Shown: positions 50,925-63,340, counted from the stretch's first letter. The stretch is DNA of 64,000 bases from JAWLAT01 sp041395325 (GCA_041395325.1 JAWLAT010000010.1:62001-126000), one strand, 5' to 3'. Notes: a model not told the origin generated them from the letters alone. Made by a program: numbers and translations.

Positions 50925-51500
50925 TCAACCGCCCGCCAGCTCGCGCTGCAACCAGGCCCGCGCCAAGGACCAGTCACGCTTGACGGTCACTGGCGCGACC
51001 TGCAGCGCGGCGGCGGTCTCCTCGACCGACAAGCCGGCAAAGAACCGGCACTCGACCACCCTGCAGGCGCGCTCATCGAAGCGCCGCAGGCGATCGAGGG
51101 CGGCATCGAGCTCGACCAGTTGCTGGGCATGCTGGACGCTGAACTCACCCTCGCTCACGTCCAGCACCTCCTCCAGGGCCAGGGGCCTCCTGCCGCTTCC
51201 CCGCTTCTCGGCCAGCACGCCCTTGGCGTGATCGATCAGCACGCGGCGCATGACGATCGCGGCGACCGCGTGGAAGTGATCGCGATTGCGCCAACGCTGG
51301 CCGTCCTGCTCGGACAGCTTCAGATAGGCCTCGTGCACCAGTGCCGTGGTCGACAAGGTGTGGTCGGCCCGCTCGCGGGCCAGCTGCCGCCGGGCCGCTG
51401 ACTTCAGCTGCTCGTAGACCGCCGGAAGCAGCAGCGCCAACGGACCCTGCGCCCGTTCGCCCAGCCGATTGAGCAGCAGGGTGATCTCGCCCTCATCCAT
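50925..51500 (-). CDS. ECF sigma factor (Sigma70_ECF type) coupled to the kinase gene
   Basis: The 191-residue protein has sigma-2 (about 15-90, VYEQLKSAARRQLARER, then HEAYLKLSEQDGQRWRNRDHFHAVAA) and sigma-4 (about 125-188, LDRLRRFDERACRVVECRFFAGLSVEETAAAL, then VKRDWSLARAWLQRE). This is the PF07638-like group often paired with Ser/Thr kinases in place of a membrane anti-sigma factor. ATG 51500 overlaps the kinase stop by 8 bp, so the two are translationally coupled. Region 2.2 has the divergent, relatively basic character expected if activation needs phosphorylation; that is an inference. Confidence 0.88.
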   Translation of the reverse strand: MDEGEITLLLNRLGERAQGPLALLLPAVYEQLKSAARRQLARERADHTLSTTALVHEAYLKLSEQDGQRWRNRDHFHAVAAIVMRRVLIDHAKGVLAEKRGSGRRPLALEEVLDVSEGEFSVQHAQQLVELDAALDRLRRFDERACRVVECRFFAGLSVEETAAALQVAPVTVKRDWSLARAWLQRELAGG

Positions 51501-53928
51501 CGGCGGCCTCCGTTGCCAGTTGCTGCAACAGGGCCAGCTGAGCGGGATCCCCGGCGGCCTGCACGGCTTTGCGGATCTCGGCCTGGGCGGCCGCGGTGGG
51601 CTCAGCCACCAGGCGCCAGTGCAGCAGTTGTGCCCACAACCGCTCCAGCGGCAATTCGGCTTCGGCCAGCGGCAATGCCGCCTGCATTCGCAACAACGCC
51701 TGCCGCGCTGAATCCAGATCGCCAGCGCCCAGCGCACAGCGCGCGATGCCCAGCTGCTGATCGATGCGATCGGGATGACCGGCCGGCAGCGTCTGCTCGG
51801 CTGCGCCCAGTGCCTGCGCATAAGCGGACTCGGCGGCGCTCCAATCCTGCTGGGCCAGCAGCATCTCGGCCTGGTTCAGCGCCAGGCTGACCCGCATCGT
51901 GTGCCCATCGGGCAGCGATTGCGCGGCGATCTGTCCGGCGGCGGCAAAGTGGGCCGCGGCGGCAGCGTAGTTGCCGCGCTCGCGACTGAGCACGCCGCTG
52001 GCATTGAGCATGAATCCCACCTGCGGATGATTCTCGCCAAAGGCCTCGCGCAGCAGCCGCAGCGATTCAGCCACCAGCGTGTCGGCGCGCTGCAAGCGCG
52101 ACTCGTCAACCGGCTTGGTTTGCGTCGCCAGCCGATAGTGCATGTAGCCCAGACTGCCCAGCGCCGTGGCCATATCGACGCGGATTTCCTCCAGCGGCAG
52201 CTGACGCTGAATCGCCACCACCTGCTCCAGCAGCTCCGCAGCGCGTTCGGGCTGACCTTGTTCGTCCAGCACCAGCGCGAGCGCGTCGAGCACCTGGGCG
52301 CGCAGCGCTGGCGGGGCGTCCGGCAGCTGCTCGATCTGCGCCATCGCCTGCTCGGCCGCCTGCCGGCCCTGTTCCAGCCGATCCAGCGACATCGCGATGT
52401 TGGCCAGCTGCTTGTAGACCACCGCGGCGGTCTCGCTGGGCGGATCGGTCGGGTCCTGCAGAGCGACCGCCTGCTCGGCCGCCGCCAACGCACCCTCCGG
52501 GTTGGCGAGATTCCAGTAGGCGGTGCTGATCACCGCCAGCAGGCGGCTGCGGCTGGCGCGTGACAGCGTCTCTTCGGTGGTCAACTGCGCGCGCGCACGA
52601 TCGAGCAGTTCGGCGGTGCTGGTGGCGGCGGACTGCGCCCGCACCGGATCGGCCTGTTCGAACAGGCCGGCCCAGAAATCCGCGGTCGCCTCGGCGCGAT
52701 CGCGCTCGGCCTGCAGCTGACGCGCCTGCGCGGCGATCCGCGCATTGCTCAGCGCCAGCACGGTCGCCAGCGCGGCCAGCGCCACCAGCGCCAGGCCCGC
52801 GGTCAACACCGGCCAGCGATGCCGCCGCACGAACTTGCCCAGCTGATAGGCCAGCGTCGCCGGTCGTGCCTGCACCGGTTCACCGGCGAGCCAGCGCTGC
52901 ACGTCCTCGGCCAGCGCCGCCGCGGACACATAGCGCCGCTCGGGCTCACGCGCCATCGCCTTGAGCACGATGTTGTCCAGATCCTCCGGCAGCCCAGGCC
53001 GATGGCGGGAAGGCGGCGATGGATCGGTGGTGGCCAGTACCTCGGCCAACTGCCGCAGGTTGGCTCGCTCGACCGTGTAGGGCAGCGTGCCGGTCAGCAG
53101 CCGATACAGCACCACGCCGAGCGAATAGACATCGCTGAGGGTGGTCGGCGAATCGCCTTCGATCTGCTCGGGACTGGCGTACTGCGGCGTCAGCGGACGG
53201 CCACCTTCGGCCAGCGTCGTCAGACCGGCTTCGGCCTGATCCAGCAGGCGGGCGATGCCGAAATCGACCAGTTGCACCTCGCCATCGGGCAGCACCAGGA
53301 TGTTGCCGGGCTTGAGGTCGCTGTGCACGACCAGGTTCTGGTGCGCATGCTGCACGGCCGCACAAACGGCGACGAACATGTGCAGCCGCTGCTGCACATC
53401 GAGGGTGCGCCGCTCGCAGTACTCGTCCAGCGGCAGCGCCCCTTCCAGAAAGGGCATGACCAGATAGGGTCGGCCATCCTCGCTCAGGCCGCCGCCGAGA
53501 ATGCTGCAGATGTGCCGGTGATTGAGGCGGCCAAGGATCTGCCGCTCGCGCAGGAAGCGGCGGCTGGAGGTGTCGCCCGCCAGGCCGCGGCGCACCAGCT
53601 TGATGGCCACCTGCTGCTCGAAACCGCCATCGGCCCGCTCGGCCAGATAGACGCTGCCCATGCCGCCACTGCCGATCAGCTGGACAATGCGGAACTCGCC
53701 CAGAGACTGCCCGCGCATCTCGTCGGCCGACTCGCGCTCGGGCGCCGGCTCGACCGTTTCATGCAGCAAGGTAGCATCGGCCACCGCCGAGGCCAGCAGT
53801 GAACGCAGTTCCTCACGCACCTGCGGATCGGCACAATTCGCCTGCAGCCAAGCCTCCCGCTCGGCAGCCGGTACTTCCACGACAACGTGGTACAGCGAGC
53901 GAATCTGTTGCCACAGTTCAGGCGTCAT
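51493..53928 (-). CDS. Membrane Ser/Thr protein kinase with TPR sensor domain
   Basis: The 811-residue protein has an N-terminal 75-residue helical region common in this group, a kinase domain (79-346), one membrane helix (about 371-393) and an outer TPR-rich region (about 400-811). The P-loop GSGGMGSVY, the ATP Lys in VAIK (Lys110), DFG (222-224) and YASPEQ are intact. The catalytic loop is HSDLKPGN: the usual Arg before the catalytic Asp204 is Ser, so activation-loop control may differ from RD kinases. It probably phosphorylates the coupled sigma factor. ATG 53928 precedes the conserved N-terminus; a longer frame to 54012 is rejected. Confidence 0.88.
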   Translation of the reverse strand: MTPELWQQIRSLYHVVVEVPAAEREAWLQANCADPQVREELRSLLASAVADATLLHETVEPAPERESADEMRGQSLGEFRIVQLIGSGGMGSVYLAERADGGFEQQVAIKLVRRGLAGDTSSRRFLRERQILGRLNHRHICSILGGGLSEDGRPYLVMPFLEGALPLDEYCERRTLDVQQRLHMFVAVCAAVQHAHQNLVVHSDLKPGNILVLPDGEVQLVDFGIARLLDQAEAGLTTLAEGGRPLTPQYASPEQIEGDSPTTLSDVYSLGVVLYRLLTGTLPYTVERANLRQLAEVLATTDPSPPSRHRPGLPEDLDNIVLKAMAREPERRYVSAAALAEDVQRWLAGEPVQARPATLAYQLGKFVRRHRWPVLTAGLALVALAALATVLALSNARIAAQARQLQAERDRAEATADFWAGLFEQADPVRAQSAATSTAELLDRARAQLTTEETLSRASRSRLLAVISTAYWNLANPEGALAAAEQAVALQDPTDPPSETAAVVYKQLANIAMSLDRLEQGRQAAEQAMAQIEQLPDAPPALRAQVLDALALVLDEQGQPERAAELLEQVVAIQRQLPLEEIRVDMATALGSLGYMHYRLATQTKPVDESRLQRADTLVAESLRLLREAFGENHPQVGFMLNASGVLSRERGNYAAAAAHFAAAGQIAAQSLPDGHTMRVSLALNQAEMLLAQQDWSAAESAYAQALGAAEQTLPAGHPDRIDQQLGIARCALGAGDLDSARQALLRMQAALPLAEAELPLERLWAQLLHWRLVAEPTAAAQAEIRKAVQAAGDPAQLALLQQLATEAADG

Positions 53929-54057
53929 GACCGAGTTTGCTGAGATCCAGGTTGATCCTGCCGGACGGTCGCGGGCAATTTGCGCAAGATGCGGTCTTGC
54001 GTGAACCAACAACCGCCCTTACCGTCCGCGCATCATGCAGGTACAGGCTGTCACTCG
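53929..54057. promoter_or_regulatory. Divergent intergenic region between the kinase and the Cys-pair repeat protein
   Basis: The 129 bp between the two starts must contain both promoters. I could not identify -10/-35 pairs with confidence. A site for the neighbouring ECF sigma factor would be expected here if it controls its own locus. Confidence 0.4.
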
Positions 54058-56682
54058 ATGCGTTTCACGTCCAGATTGTCGCTTCTGATCGCCCTTGCAC
54101 CCGGCTTTGCCAGTGCTGCACAAACCGAACGTCTGGAAGACTATCAGCGAGCGCTGGCCGATCTACAACACGTCCCTGAGACGCATCCTCGCGTTGCCGC
54201 GACCGACCCCGCCGCCAGGGTCATGCATTGGCGTGAGTTGGAAAGGCAGCTTGGGGAGCTAGGAGTACCCGAGTTGCAACCCAAGGTGCATCAGCTCGCA
54301 GTCCAGGATGCCAGTCCATTGGGACGTACTCACCCGCTGGCTGGCGAGGAAACCGATTGGCGTGTTTCCGTGAATGCGGATATCGCCGGGACCTGCCAGA
54401 CCGCACTCGATCTCTGGCCCGGCAGTTCTGTCGAGCTGATTGCGGACCAGGTTGGCGGGCCGTTCGAGTCCTGGGTCAGAGTTCATCAGAAAGCAGCTCC
54501 TCAACTGCTGAGCACCCTCGGTAGTCGCGTCGACACAAGTATCGAGGTGTGGCGGGACTGCAATCAGGTTGGCAACACAGCTCTGGTGAGCAATGACGAT
54601 TACGATGGCCTGCAGGCACTGGTCCGCTTGCCGGTCGACCCGGATCGTCACAGTCTGGTTGCACGCATCAAGGCGATCGGTTCGGACCCGGTCGTCAGGG
54701 CCGCCCTGGTCAATGGCGGCAATTTGATCAGCGGAACGGTGACGGTTCCGGATGTCTGGCCGCTTGGGCTCAGAGTCGAGGCATTCGCCGTCAATGGCGG
54801 TTCCTTGGGCAGCACATTGGTCAATCCGACCGATGGGTACTATGAGCTGCCAGTGCCGGGACAGGCCTTCGTGGTCCGGACCACCCAAGCAACTGTCGCC
54901 GAAGGCGGCCTGGTCATGGAGCTCTATCCCGATCTGCAATGCCACTACTCGTACGGGGCTTTCGGTAGCTGCTTTGATGCCGAGCAGGCACAGGTCTTTC
55001 AGCCAAGCATGAGCTACACCAACATCGACTTCGATCTGGACGTTGGCGGAACACTCGTCGGATCAGTGTTCAGCAGCGTCACAGGCGAGCCAGTCATCTA
55101 CGCCAACGTTCGCCTGCAACTGCCCGATGAGTCGATTTTCATCTCCGACCAAACCGATGTCGGTGGTCGCTACACCATGCGGGGTTTGCCGACTCACGAT
55201 TTCGCCGTGGAGGCCGACAACCACGTTCATCGCCAACTTTTTGACGGAATCGATTGCGGTACCGCGCAGTGCGATCTGAACTTGGCGACGTACGTGCCCA
55301 TCGCACCAGGGTCAACCAGTCGCGCCGATTTTCAGCTGCCCAGCGGCTCCACGGTCGTGCTGTACGTTCCCGGCTTCCCGACCGGATTGGGCACTTCAGT
55401 TTCCGCCTCGCTTACGCGCGAAGACGGAAGCTACATCGGATCCGTCAACACCTATTCCAATGTAAGTGGGGTGGCCATTCTGCCGCTGGGCAATCCAGGC
55501 GTTCCGTTCCGGATCAGCGTTCAGGCGGGTCATATGATGTCTCAGGTATTCCCCGACGTTCTCTGCGCAGCCGAGCACGACTGCAGGCCGGAACTGCCGC
55601 TGGGACAGCTGATCAATCCGCCTTCGCAGGGGCAGCTGGAACTGACCATGCAACCCACTCCCTTGCCCTTGCTGCGCGGACGTGTGATCGACTCGGCCAC
55701 CGGTTTGCCGATCACCGGCGTGGCCATCCGCGCCGCACCAGCGCCCCTGACCAGTATCGGTCCTGGCGGCGGCACGACCGCAACGGGCGATTTTGCGTTC
55801 GAAGCGTATCCAGGTTCGTACCGTGTCCACGCGGCGTCGGGATCCCATATTGATGTCATCTATCCCGACATTCCCTGCGACCTGAATGGTCTACTGCTGC
55901 CCTGCAGTGGTGGAACCGAAGTCAACGTAGGACTTGCCGGCAATCAGCCCATCGAGATTGGCATGATGCGCTCGGCTCGCATACGTGGTGCCGTCTTGAT
56001 CGATGGCGAAGCGGCCAGCAGCAGCGATTTCCGCGTGCACCTGCTGGACCAGAATGGGTTGAGTATCAAAACACGCAGCTTGGCCGATTGGGGACGAATG
56101 GACTTCCCGGACATTGTCCCGGGTGAATACCACGTGGGCATTTCCGCTGCTTTCGACGATGCATTTCCGGGGTTGTGGCAGGACATCCATTGCCCGCTTC
56201 CCACACCTGGCGGCGACCCCTTTGAGTTTTGCCTCGAACCAGGCAATTTGTTGGTGCTTGCCAGCGGTAGCGACGTGACCAACATCGATTTCGACCTGCA
56301 CAGCGCCGATGGCCATTGGGTCAGAGTCATCCGCGCCGACAATGGTGAGCCGCTGCCCAACGTCACCCTGGATAGCTGGAGGCCCAACGGTGACTACCTG
56401 ACCTCTGTCTCGACCAACCTGAGCGGTTGGGCGCGCGCCCAAGGTCATGACTTCAGCGGCATAGCGGAGCCATTCCTGCTGAGCACCTTCAACAACCAGG
56501 GTTTCATCGACGAGGTCTATCGCGATCGACCGTGCCCCAACGGTCCGGCCATCTTCGATCAGTGCTCACTGGTGGGCGCGGAGATCCTGCCTGCGCGTCC
56601 GGAAAGCCCCGATGCCGAGCCTCTGGTGATCACGCTCAGCTTGCCTGATTCCGAAACGATATGGAGCAACGGCTTCGAGTGA
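54058..56682 (+). CDS. Secreted protein with six ~104-residue Cys-pair repeats and GFE tail
   Basis: The 874-residue product has a signal peptide (1-20, ending FASAA) and a 200-residue N-terminal region of unknown fold. From about 220 on, carboxypeptidase-regulatory-like beta modules recur, for instance LRGRVIDSATGLPITGVAIRA. Each module ends in a [VIL][YFW]-x-D-x-x-C...C loop. The Cys pairs are 295/305, 400/405, 503/509, 607/616, 712/725 and 826/836, so the period is 103-105 residues except the last (114). The chain ends WSNGFE. It is probably a surface or extracellular adhesive or structural protein, divergent from the kinase-sigma operon. ATG 54058 starts the signal peptide. Confidence 0.75.
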   Translation: MRFTSRLSLLIALAPGFASAAQTERLEDYQRALADLQHVPETHPRVAATDPAARVMHWRELERQLGELGVPELQPKVHQLAVQDASPLGRTHPLAGEETDWRVSVNADIAGTCQTALDLWPGSSVELIADQVGGPFESWVRVHQKAAPQLLSTLGSRVDTSIEVWRDCNQVGNTALVSNDDYDGLQALVRLPVDPDRHSLVARIKAIGSDPVVRAALVNGGNLISGTVTVPDVWPLGLRVEAFAVNGGSLGSTLVNPTDGYYELPVPGQAFVVRTTQATVAEGGLVMELYPDLQCHYSYGAFGSCFDAEQAQVFQPSMSYTNIDFDLDVGGTLVGSVFSSVTGEPVIYANVRLQLPDESIFISDQTDVGGRYTMRGLPTHDFAVEADNHVHRQLFDGIDCGTAQCDLNLATYVPIAPGSTSRADFQLPSGSTVVLYVPGFPTGLGTSVSASLTREDGSYIGSVNTYSNVSGVAILPLGNPGVPFRISVQAGHMMSQVFPDVLCAAEHDCRPELPLGQLINPPSQGQLELTMQPTPLPLLRGRVIDSATGLPITGVAIRAAPAPLTSIGPGGGTTATGDFAFEAYPGSYRVHAASGSHIDVIYPDIPCDLNGLLLPCSGGTEVNVGLAGNQPIEIGMMRSARIRGAVLIDGEAASSSDFRVHLLDQNGLSIKTRSLADWGRMDFPDIVPGEYHVGISAAFDDAFPGLWQDIHCPLPTPGGDPFEFCLEPGNLLVLASGSDVTNIDFDLHSADGHWVRVIRADNGEPLPNVTLDSWRPNGDYLTSVSTNLSGWARAQGHDFSGIAEPFLLSTFNNQGFIDEVYRDRPCPNGPAIFDQCSLVGAEILPARPESPDAEPLVITLSLPDSETIWSNGFE

Positions 56683-56766
56683 CAGGGACGTCAAGGCCAG
56701 GAACGCGGACCCTCGCGCCTGCACCAAGGCTCGAGAAGGCAGTGCAATTCACCTGAGATGTCCGGG

Positions 56767-58479
56767 CTAGCCGCGTTGACCCTCGGCCCGGATCACTAGC
56801 TTGGGCCGGTACAGCCCCTGATAGTCATCGACCTGCAACTGGTAGGCCAGGCGCACCGACGACTGCGGCAGCGGCTCGGCACGCTTGAACCACCAGGCGG
56901 TCAGCGGTGCACCACCGCCTTCGTGACGAACCTTCAGCAGCAGGTGCCGGCCCTTGATGATGCGCTGGTCGAGCAATTCGAAATCGTCATCGAACAGCGG
57001 TTCGGGAAAACCCTGACCGAAGGGACCGGCCGCAGCCAGTTCCTGCGCCAGCGACAGGTCGATCTGCTCCGGCTGCAGTGAGCCATCGGTCTCCAGCAGT
57101 GGGGTCTCCGGTTGTGGTCCCAGCTGCTGCTGGCAGACCTCGGCAAAAATCTCGGCCAGTGGCTGGCGCTGATCGCTGTCGGTGCTGAAGCCCGCGGCCA
57201 TCGCATGGCCACCAAAGCGCGCCAGCAAGCCGGGCGCGCGTCGATCGACCTCGACCAGGGCATCGCGCAGGTGAAAGCCCGGCACCGAGCGACCCGAGCC
57301 GCGCCATTGCCCGTCGACCGGGGCCAGCGCCAGCACCGGCCGGCCAAAACGCTCGACCAGACGCGACGCCACCAGCCCGACCACGCCGGCATGCCAATCG
57401 TCCTCGGCCACCACCAGCCCGGCCGGCAAGGCACCGCCCAGTTGACTGAGCTTGCCCTGCACGGCCGCTTCGGCGGCCTCTTCCATCTCGGCCTGCAGCG
57501 CGCGGCGCTCGGCATTGAGGGCATCGAGTTGCTCGGCCAGCAGCCGTGCTTCGGCTGGACTCTCGCTGAGCAGACAGCGGATGCCGACGGTCATGTCCTC
57601 CAGCCGGCCTGCCGCATTCAGCCGCGGCGCCAGGGCAAAGCCCAGATCGGCGGCGGCCACTTGCCGGTAGTCGCGGCCGGCCACCTCGAGCAAGGCCTGT
57701 AGGCCTGGACGTGCCCTGCCCCGCCGCATCCTTTCCAGCCCCGCCTGCACCAGGATCCGGTTGTTGTGGTCCAGCGGGACCAAATCGGCCACGGTGCCCA
57801 GGGCGACCAGATCCAGGCCATCGGCGAGATTGGGCGCTTCGCGGCCGGCAAAGTGGCCATGGCCCTGCAGTACGCGCCGCAAGGCTGCCAGCAGATAGAA
57901 CACCACACCGACGCCGGCCAGCGCCTTCGACGGGAATGCATCGCCAGGCAGGTTCGGATTGACCATCGCCAGCGCTGGAGGCAACACCGGTCCCGGCAGA
58001 TGATGGTCGCTGACCAGCACATCCATGCCCGCCGAGCGCGCCGCGCTGACGCCAGCCACGCAGGCCACGCCATGATCGACCGTGAGCAGCACGCCTGGGC
58101 CGCCCGCAGCGATGCGCTCGGCGAAGCTGGCCGACAGCCCGTAGCCGTCCAGGAAGCGATGCGGCACGTGGTATTCGACCCGGGTGGCGCCGCAGGCCCG
58201 CAACGCCCACACCGCCAGCGCGGTGCCGGTGGCGCCGTCGGCGTCGAAATCGCCGACCACGGCAATGCGTTCGGCGCCCATGACGGCCTGCGCCAGCCGC
58301 TCTGCCGCCTGTTCGATGCCGCCCAGCGCGTCGGGTGCCAGCAGCGCCGCCAGGCGCAGCGACAGTTCCGCCTCCGAGCGCAACCCGCGGCCGCGATAGA
58401 TTCGGGCCAGCACCGGATGCATCCGGCCAAAGCCGCCATCGTCGACCAGCGTGCGTGGGCGCAGGCAGACCGGTCTCAT
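56767..58479 (-). CDS. recJ: Single-stranded-DNA-specific exonuclease RecJ
   Basis: The 570-residue enzyme degrades ssDNA 5'-3' in recombination and mismatch repair. DHH motifs are complete: VVGDFDADGATGTA, TVDHGV, VSDHHLPG and ALGTVADLVPL. The DHHA1 region follows (PVLALAPVDGQWRGSGRSVPGFHL, then GGHAMAAGFS) and an OB-like end. ATG 58479 overlaps the upstream stop as ATGA. The gene lies downstream of carB and greA, as in other Lysobacterales. Confidence 0.96.
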   Translation of the reverse strand: MRPVCLRPRTLVDDGGFGRMHPVLARIYRGRGLRSEAELSLRLAALLAPDALGGIEQAAERLAQAVMGAERIAVVGDFDADGATGTALAVWALRACGATRVEYHVPHRFLDGYGLSASFAERIAAGGPGVLLTVDHGVACVAGVSAARSAGMDVLVSDHHLPGPVLPPALAMVNPNLPGDAFPSKALAGVGVVFYLLAALRRVLQGHGHFAGREAPNLADGLDLVALGTVADLVPLDHNNRILVQAGLERMRRGRARPGLQALLEVAGRDYRQVAAADLGFALAPRLNAAGRLEDMTVGIRCLLSESPAEARLLAEQLDALNAERRALQAEMEEAAEAAVQGKLSQLGGALPAGLVVAEDDWHAGVVGLVASRLVERFGRPVLALAPVDGQWRGSGRSVPGFHLRDALVEVDRRAPGLLARFGGHAMAAGFSTDSDQRQPLAEIFAEVCQQQLGPQPETPLLETDGSLQPEQIDLSLAQELAAAGPFGQGFPEPLFDDDFELLDQRIIKGRHLLLKVRHEGGGAPLTAWWFKRAEPLPQSSVRLAYQLQVDDYQGLYRPKLVIRAEGQRG

Positions 58480-59390
58480 CCGGCTGGCTCCACCGGCGTC
58501 CAGGCCGATGTCCACCAGCGCCAGCGATCGCGCGGCCGCAGCAGCCAGCGCGCGCCACAGGCGAAGCCCAGCCACAGCGGTCCTTGCTTGAGCGCCTTCG
58601 CAATGCTGGCCGGCGTTGCGGTAGCGCCCTCGCGCAGCCTCGGACCCGCGCCCTCGCCCACGTTCAGCCGCAAGTAGCGGGCCAGTGCACGCAACTCCGG
58701 ATCATCGACGCTGGCCCAGTTCAGGCCGCATTGCTCGATCTCCTCCCGCGCATCGCCCCACAGCCAGGGCGCCTCGGACTGCAGCACCCCATGCCCGGCC
58801 TGCGTCAGATCGCGCGGGCTCAGTGCGACCTGGGCGTCGTTGAGGAACTGTCGCCACAGACGCGCCGTCGGCAAGGATTCGAGCAGGTCGGCGCGCAGCA
58901 GCGCGTCGGGCGGCGGCGTCCCCGGCCCTTCGGGCAGCGTCCGATCGGAAAGTGGTCCATCGACGCACAGGTAGCTGCGACCACCCTGCCCGGGCTGAAG
59001 CTGCCAGTTTTCAGTGCCCGGCAACTCGCGCAGGCAGGTCTGCAGTGAATGCCATTGGTGGTCTGACCAGGGCTGGTCATGCAGCGCCACCAGTCGTAGT
59101 CGGAAGCCATCGACCTGCAGCGTGACGCGGTCCAGCCGCAGCCAGGCCCTGCCAGCCCACTCGTCCGGCAGATCCTGCTGGGCCAGTGCGCGCACCCATG
59201 GCACCTGCGCAGGCGTCAGCGACAACGCGCCGGCCACCGCCAGACGGGGACCGGCGTCGACATCGCTCAGGCGCAGACCGCGCCCCAACCAACGGCGCCA
59301 TTCGCTGCCCTGCGAACCATTCGCGCAGCTGCGCAGCGACGGCAGCAACCAGCGCTCGCCTGCATCGCTGGCGCCCGGTGCCTCAGCCAT
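58476..59390 (-). CDS. Protein of unknown function coupled to recJ
   Basis: The 304-residue product is soluble, rich in Leu, Trp and Arg, and has no motif I can name. It includes LRLSDVDAGPRLAVAGALSLTP, then LYRDP-free central sequence, and SYLCVDGPLSD. Homologues next to recJ in xanthomonads are sometimes annotated as phosphoglycerate mutase-like; I see no RHG or metal-site motif to support this. The ATG at 59390 is chosen over an in-frame TTG at 59408. Translation overlap with recJ suggests a shared transcript. Confidence 0.6.
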   Translation of the reverse strand: MAEAPGASDAGERWLLPSLRSCANGSQGSEWRRWLGRGLRLSDVDAGPRLAVAGALSLTPAQVPWVRALAQQDLPDEWAGRAWLRLDRVTLQVDGFRLRLVALHDQPWSDHQWHSLQTCLRELPGTENWQLQPGQGGRSYLCVDGPLSDRTLPEGPGTPPPDALLRADLLESLPTARLWRQFLNDAQVALSPRDLTQAGHGVLQSEAPWLWGDAREEIEQCGLNWASVDDPELRALARYLRLNVGEGAGPRLREGATATPASIAKALKQGPLWLGFACGARWLLRPRDRWRWWTSAWTPVEPAG

Positions 59391-59449
59391 GAAAAGCCCG
59401 CCAGCCAAGCGCTTCGACGCACCTGCCGTCAGCGATCAGCCCGCAAATC

Positions 59450-59477
59450 TGGGCCCTGGGCCCTGAGCCCTGGGCCT
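59450..59477. repeat. TGGGCCC heptamer array between the recJ operon and greA
   Basis: Four tandem heptamers occur: TGGGCCC, TGGGCCC, TGAGCCC and TGGGCCT. They match the second array between guaB and guaA. The array lies between two same-strand genes. Confidence 0.7.
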
Positions 59478-59525
59478 TCAACCACAGGCGTCGACCAGCG
59501 TTCGACAGACTCACGGCCCCTGGCC

Positions 59526-60005
59526 TCAGGCCTCGTATTCCACCGCCATGATCTCGTAACTCTTGATGCCACCGGGCGTCTGGATGTCGACGGTGTCGCC
59601 TTCGTTCTTGCCGATCAGCGCCCGGCCCACCGGGGAGCTGACCGAGATCCGCCGCTGTTTGATGTCGGCCTCCAGGTCGCCCACGATCTGGTAGCGCACA
59701 GTCTGCTCCGAGTGCAGTTCCATCAGTTCGACCAGCGCGCCGAAAACGATGCGGCTGCCCGGGTTGAGCTTACTGACATCGATGATTTCGGCCGAGGCCA
59801 GGGTGGCCTCGAGCTCGGCAATGCGCCCCTCGGTGAAGCCCTGCTGCTCGCGGGCCGCGTGATATTCGGCGTTCTCTTTCAGATCGCCGTGCGCCCGCGC
59901 TTCGGCAATGGCATTGATGATCTGCGGACGCACTACGCTCTTGAGGTGCTCGAGTTCGGACCGCAGCGCCTGTGCGCCCCTGACGGTCAACGGTGCTCGC
60001 TTCAT
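59526..60005 (-). CDS. greA: Transcription elongation factor GreA
   Basis: The 159-residue factor rescues backtracked RNA polymerase by stimulating transcript cleavage. The N-terminal coiled coil has acidic tip residues in GDLKENAEYHAAREQQ, and the C-terminal FKBP-like domain has ISVSSPVGRALIGK. ATG 60005 follows GGAGAATCAAC; the longer frame to 60065 is rejected. It lies 89 bp after carB on the same strand. Confidence 0.97.
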   Translation of the reverse strand: MKRAPLTVRGAQALRSELEHLKSVVRPQIINAIAEARAHGDLKENAEYHAAREQQGFTEGRIAELEATLASAEIIDVSKLNPGSRIVFGALVELMELHSEQTVRYQIVGDLEADIKQRRISVSSPVGRALIGKNEGDTVDIQTPGGIKSYEIMAVEYEA

Positions 60006-60094
60006 GTTGATTCTCCATCCACGCATCGGGGTCTGTCCCGATGCAAATCGGACCGGTCGGCGCACTGGCCGACCGGCATGTCATTGGAATTCGC

Positions 60095-63340
<3,246 letters not shown>

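Noticed and set aside
56683..56766. Possible tRNA or small RNA in the remaining intergenic gaps, this one included
   Set aside because: I looked for cloverleaf arms and CCA ends in the gaps and found none; the gaps are short and carry only hairpins.
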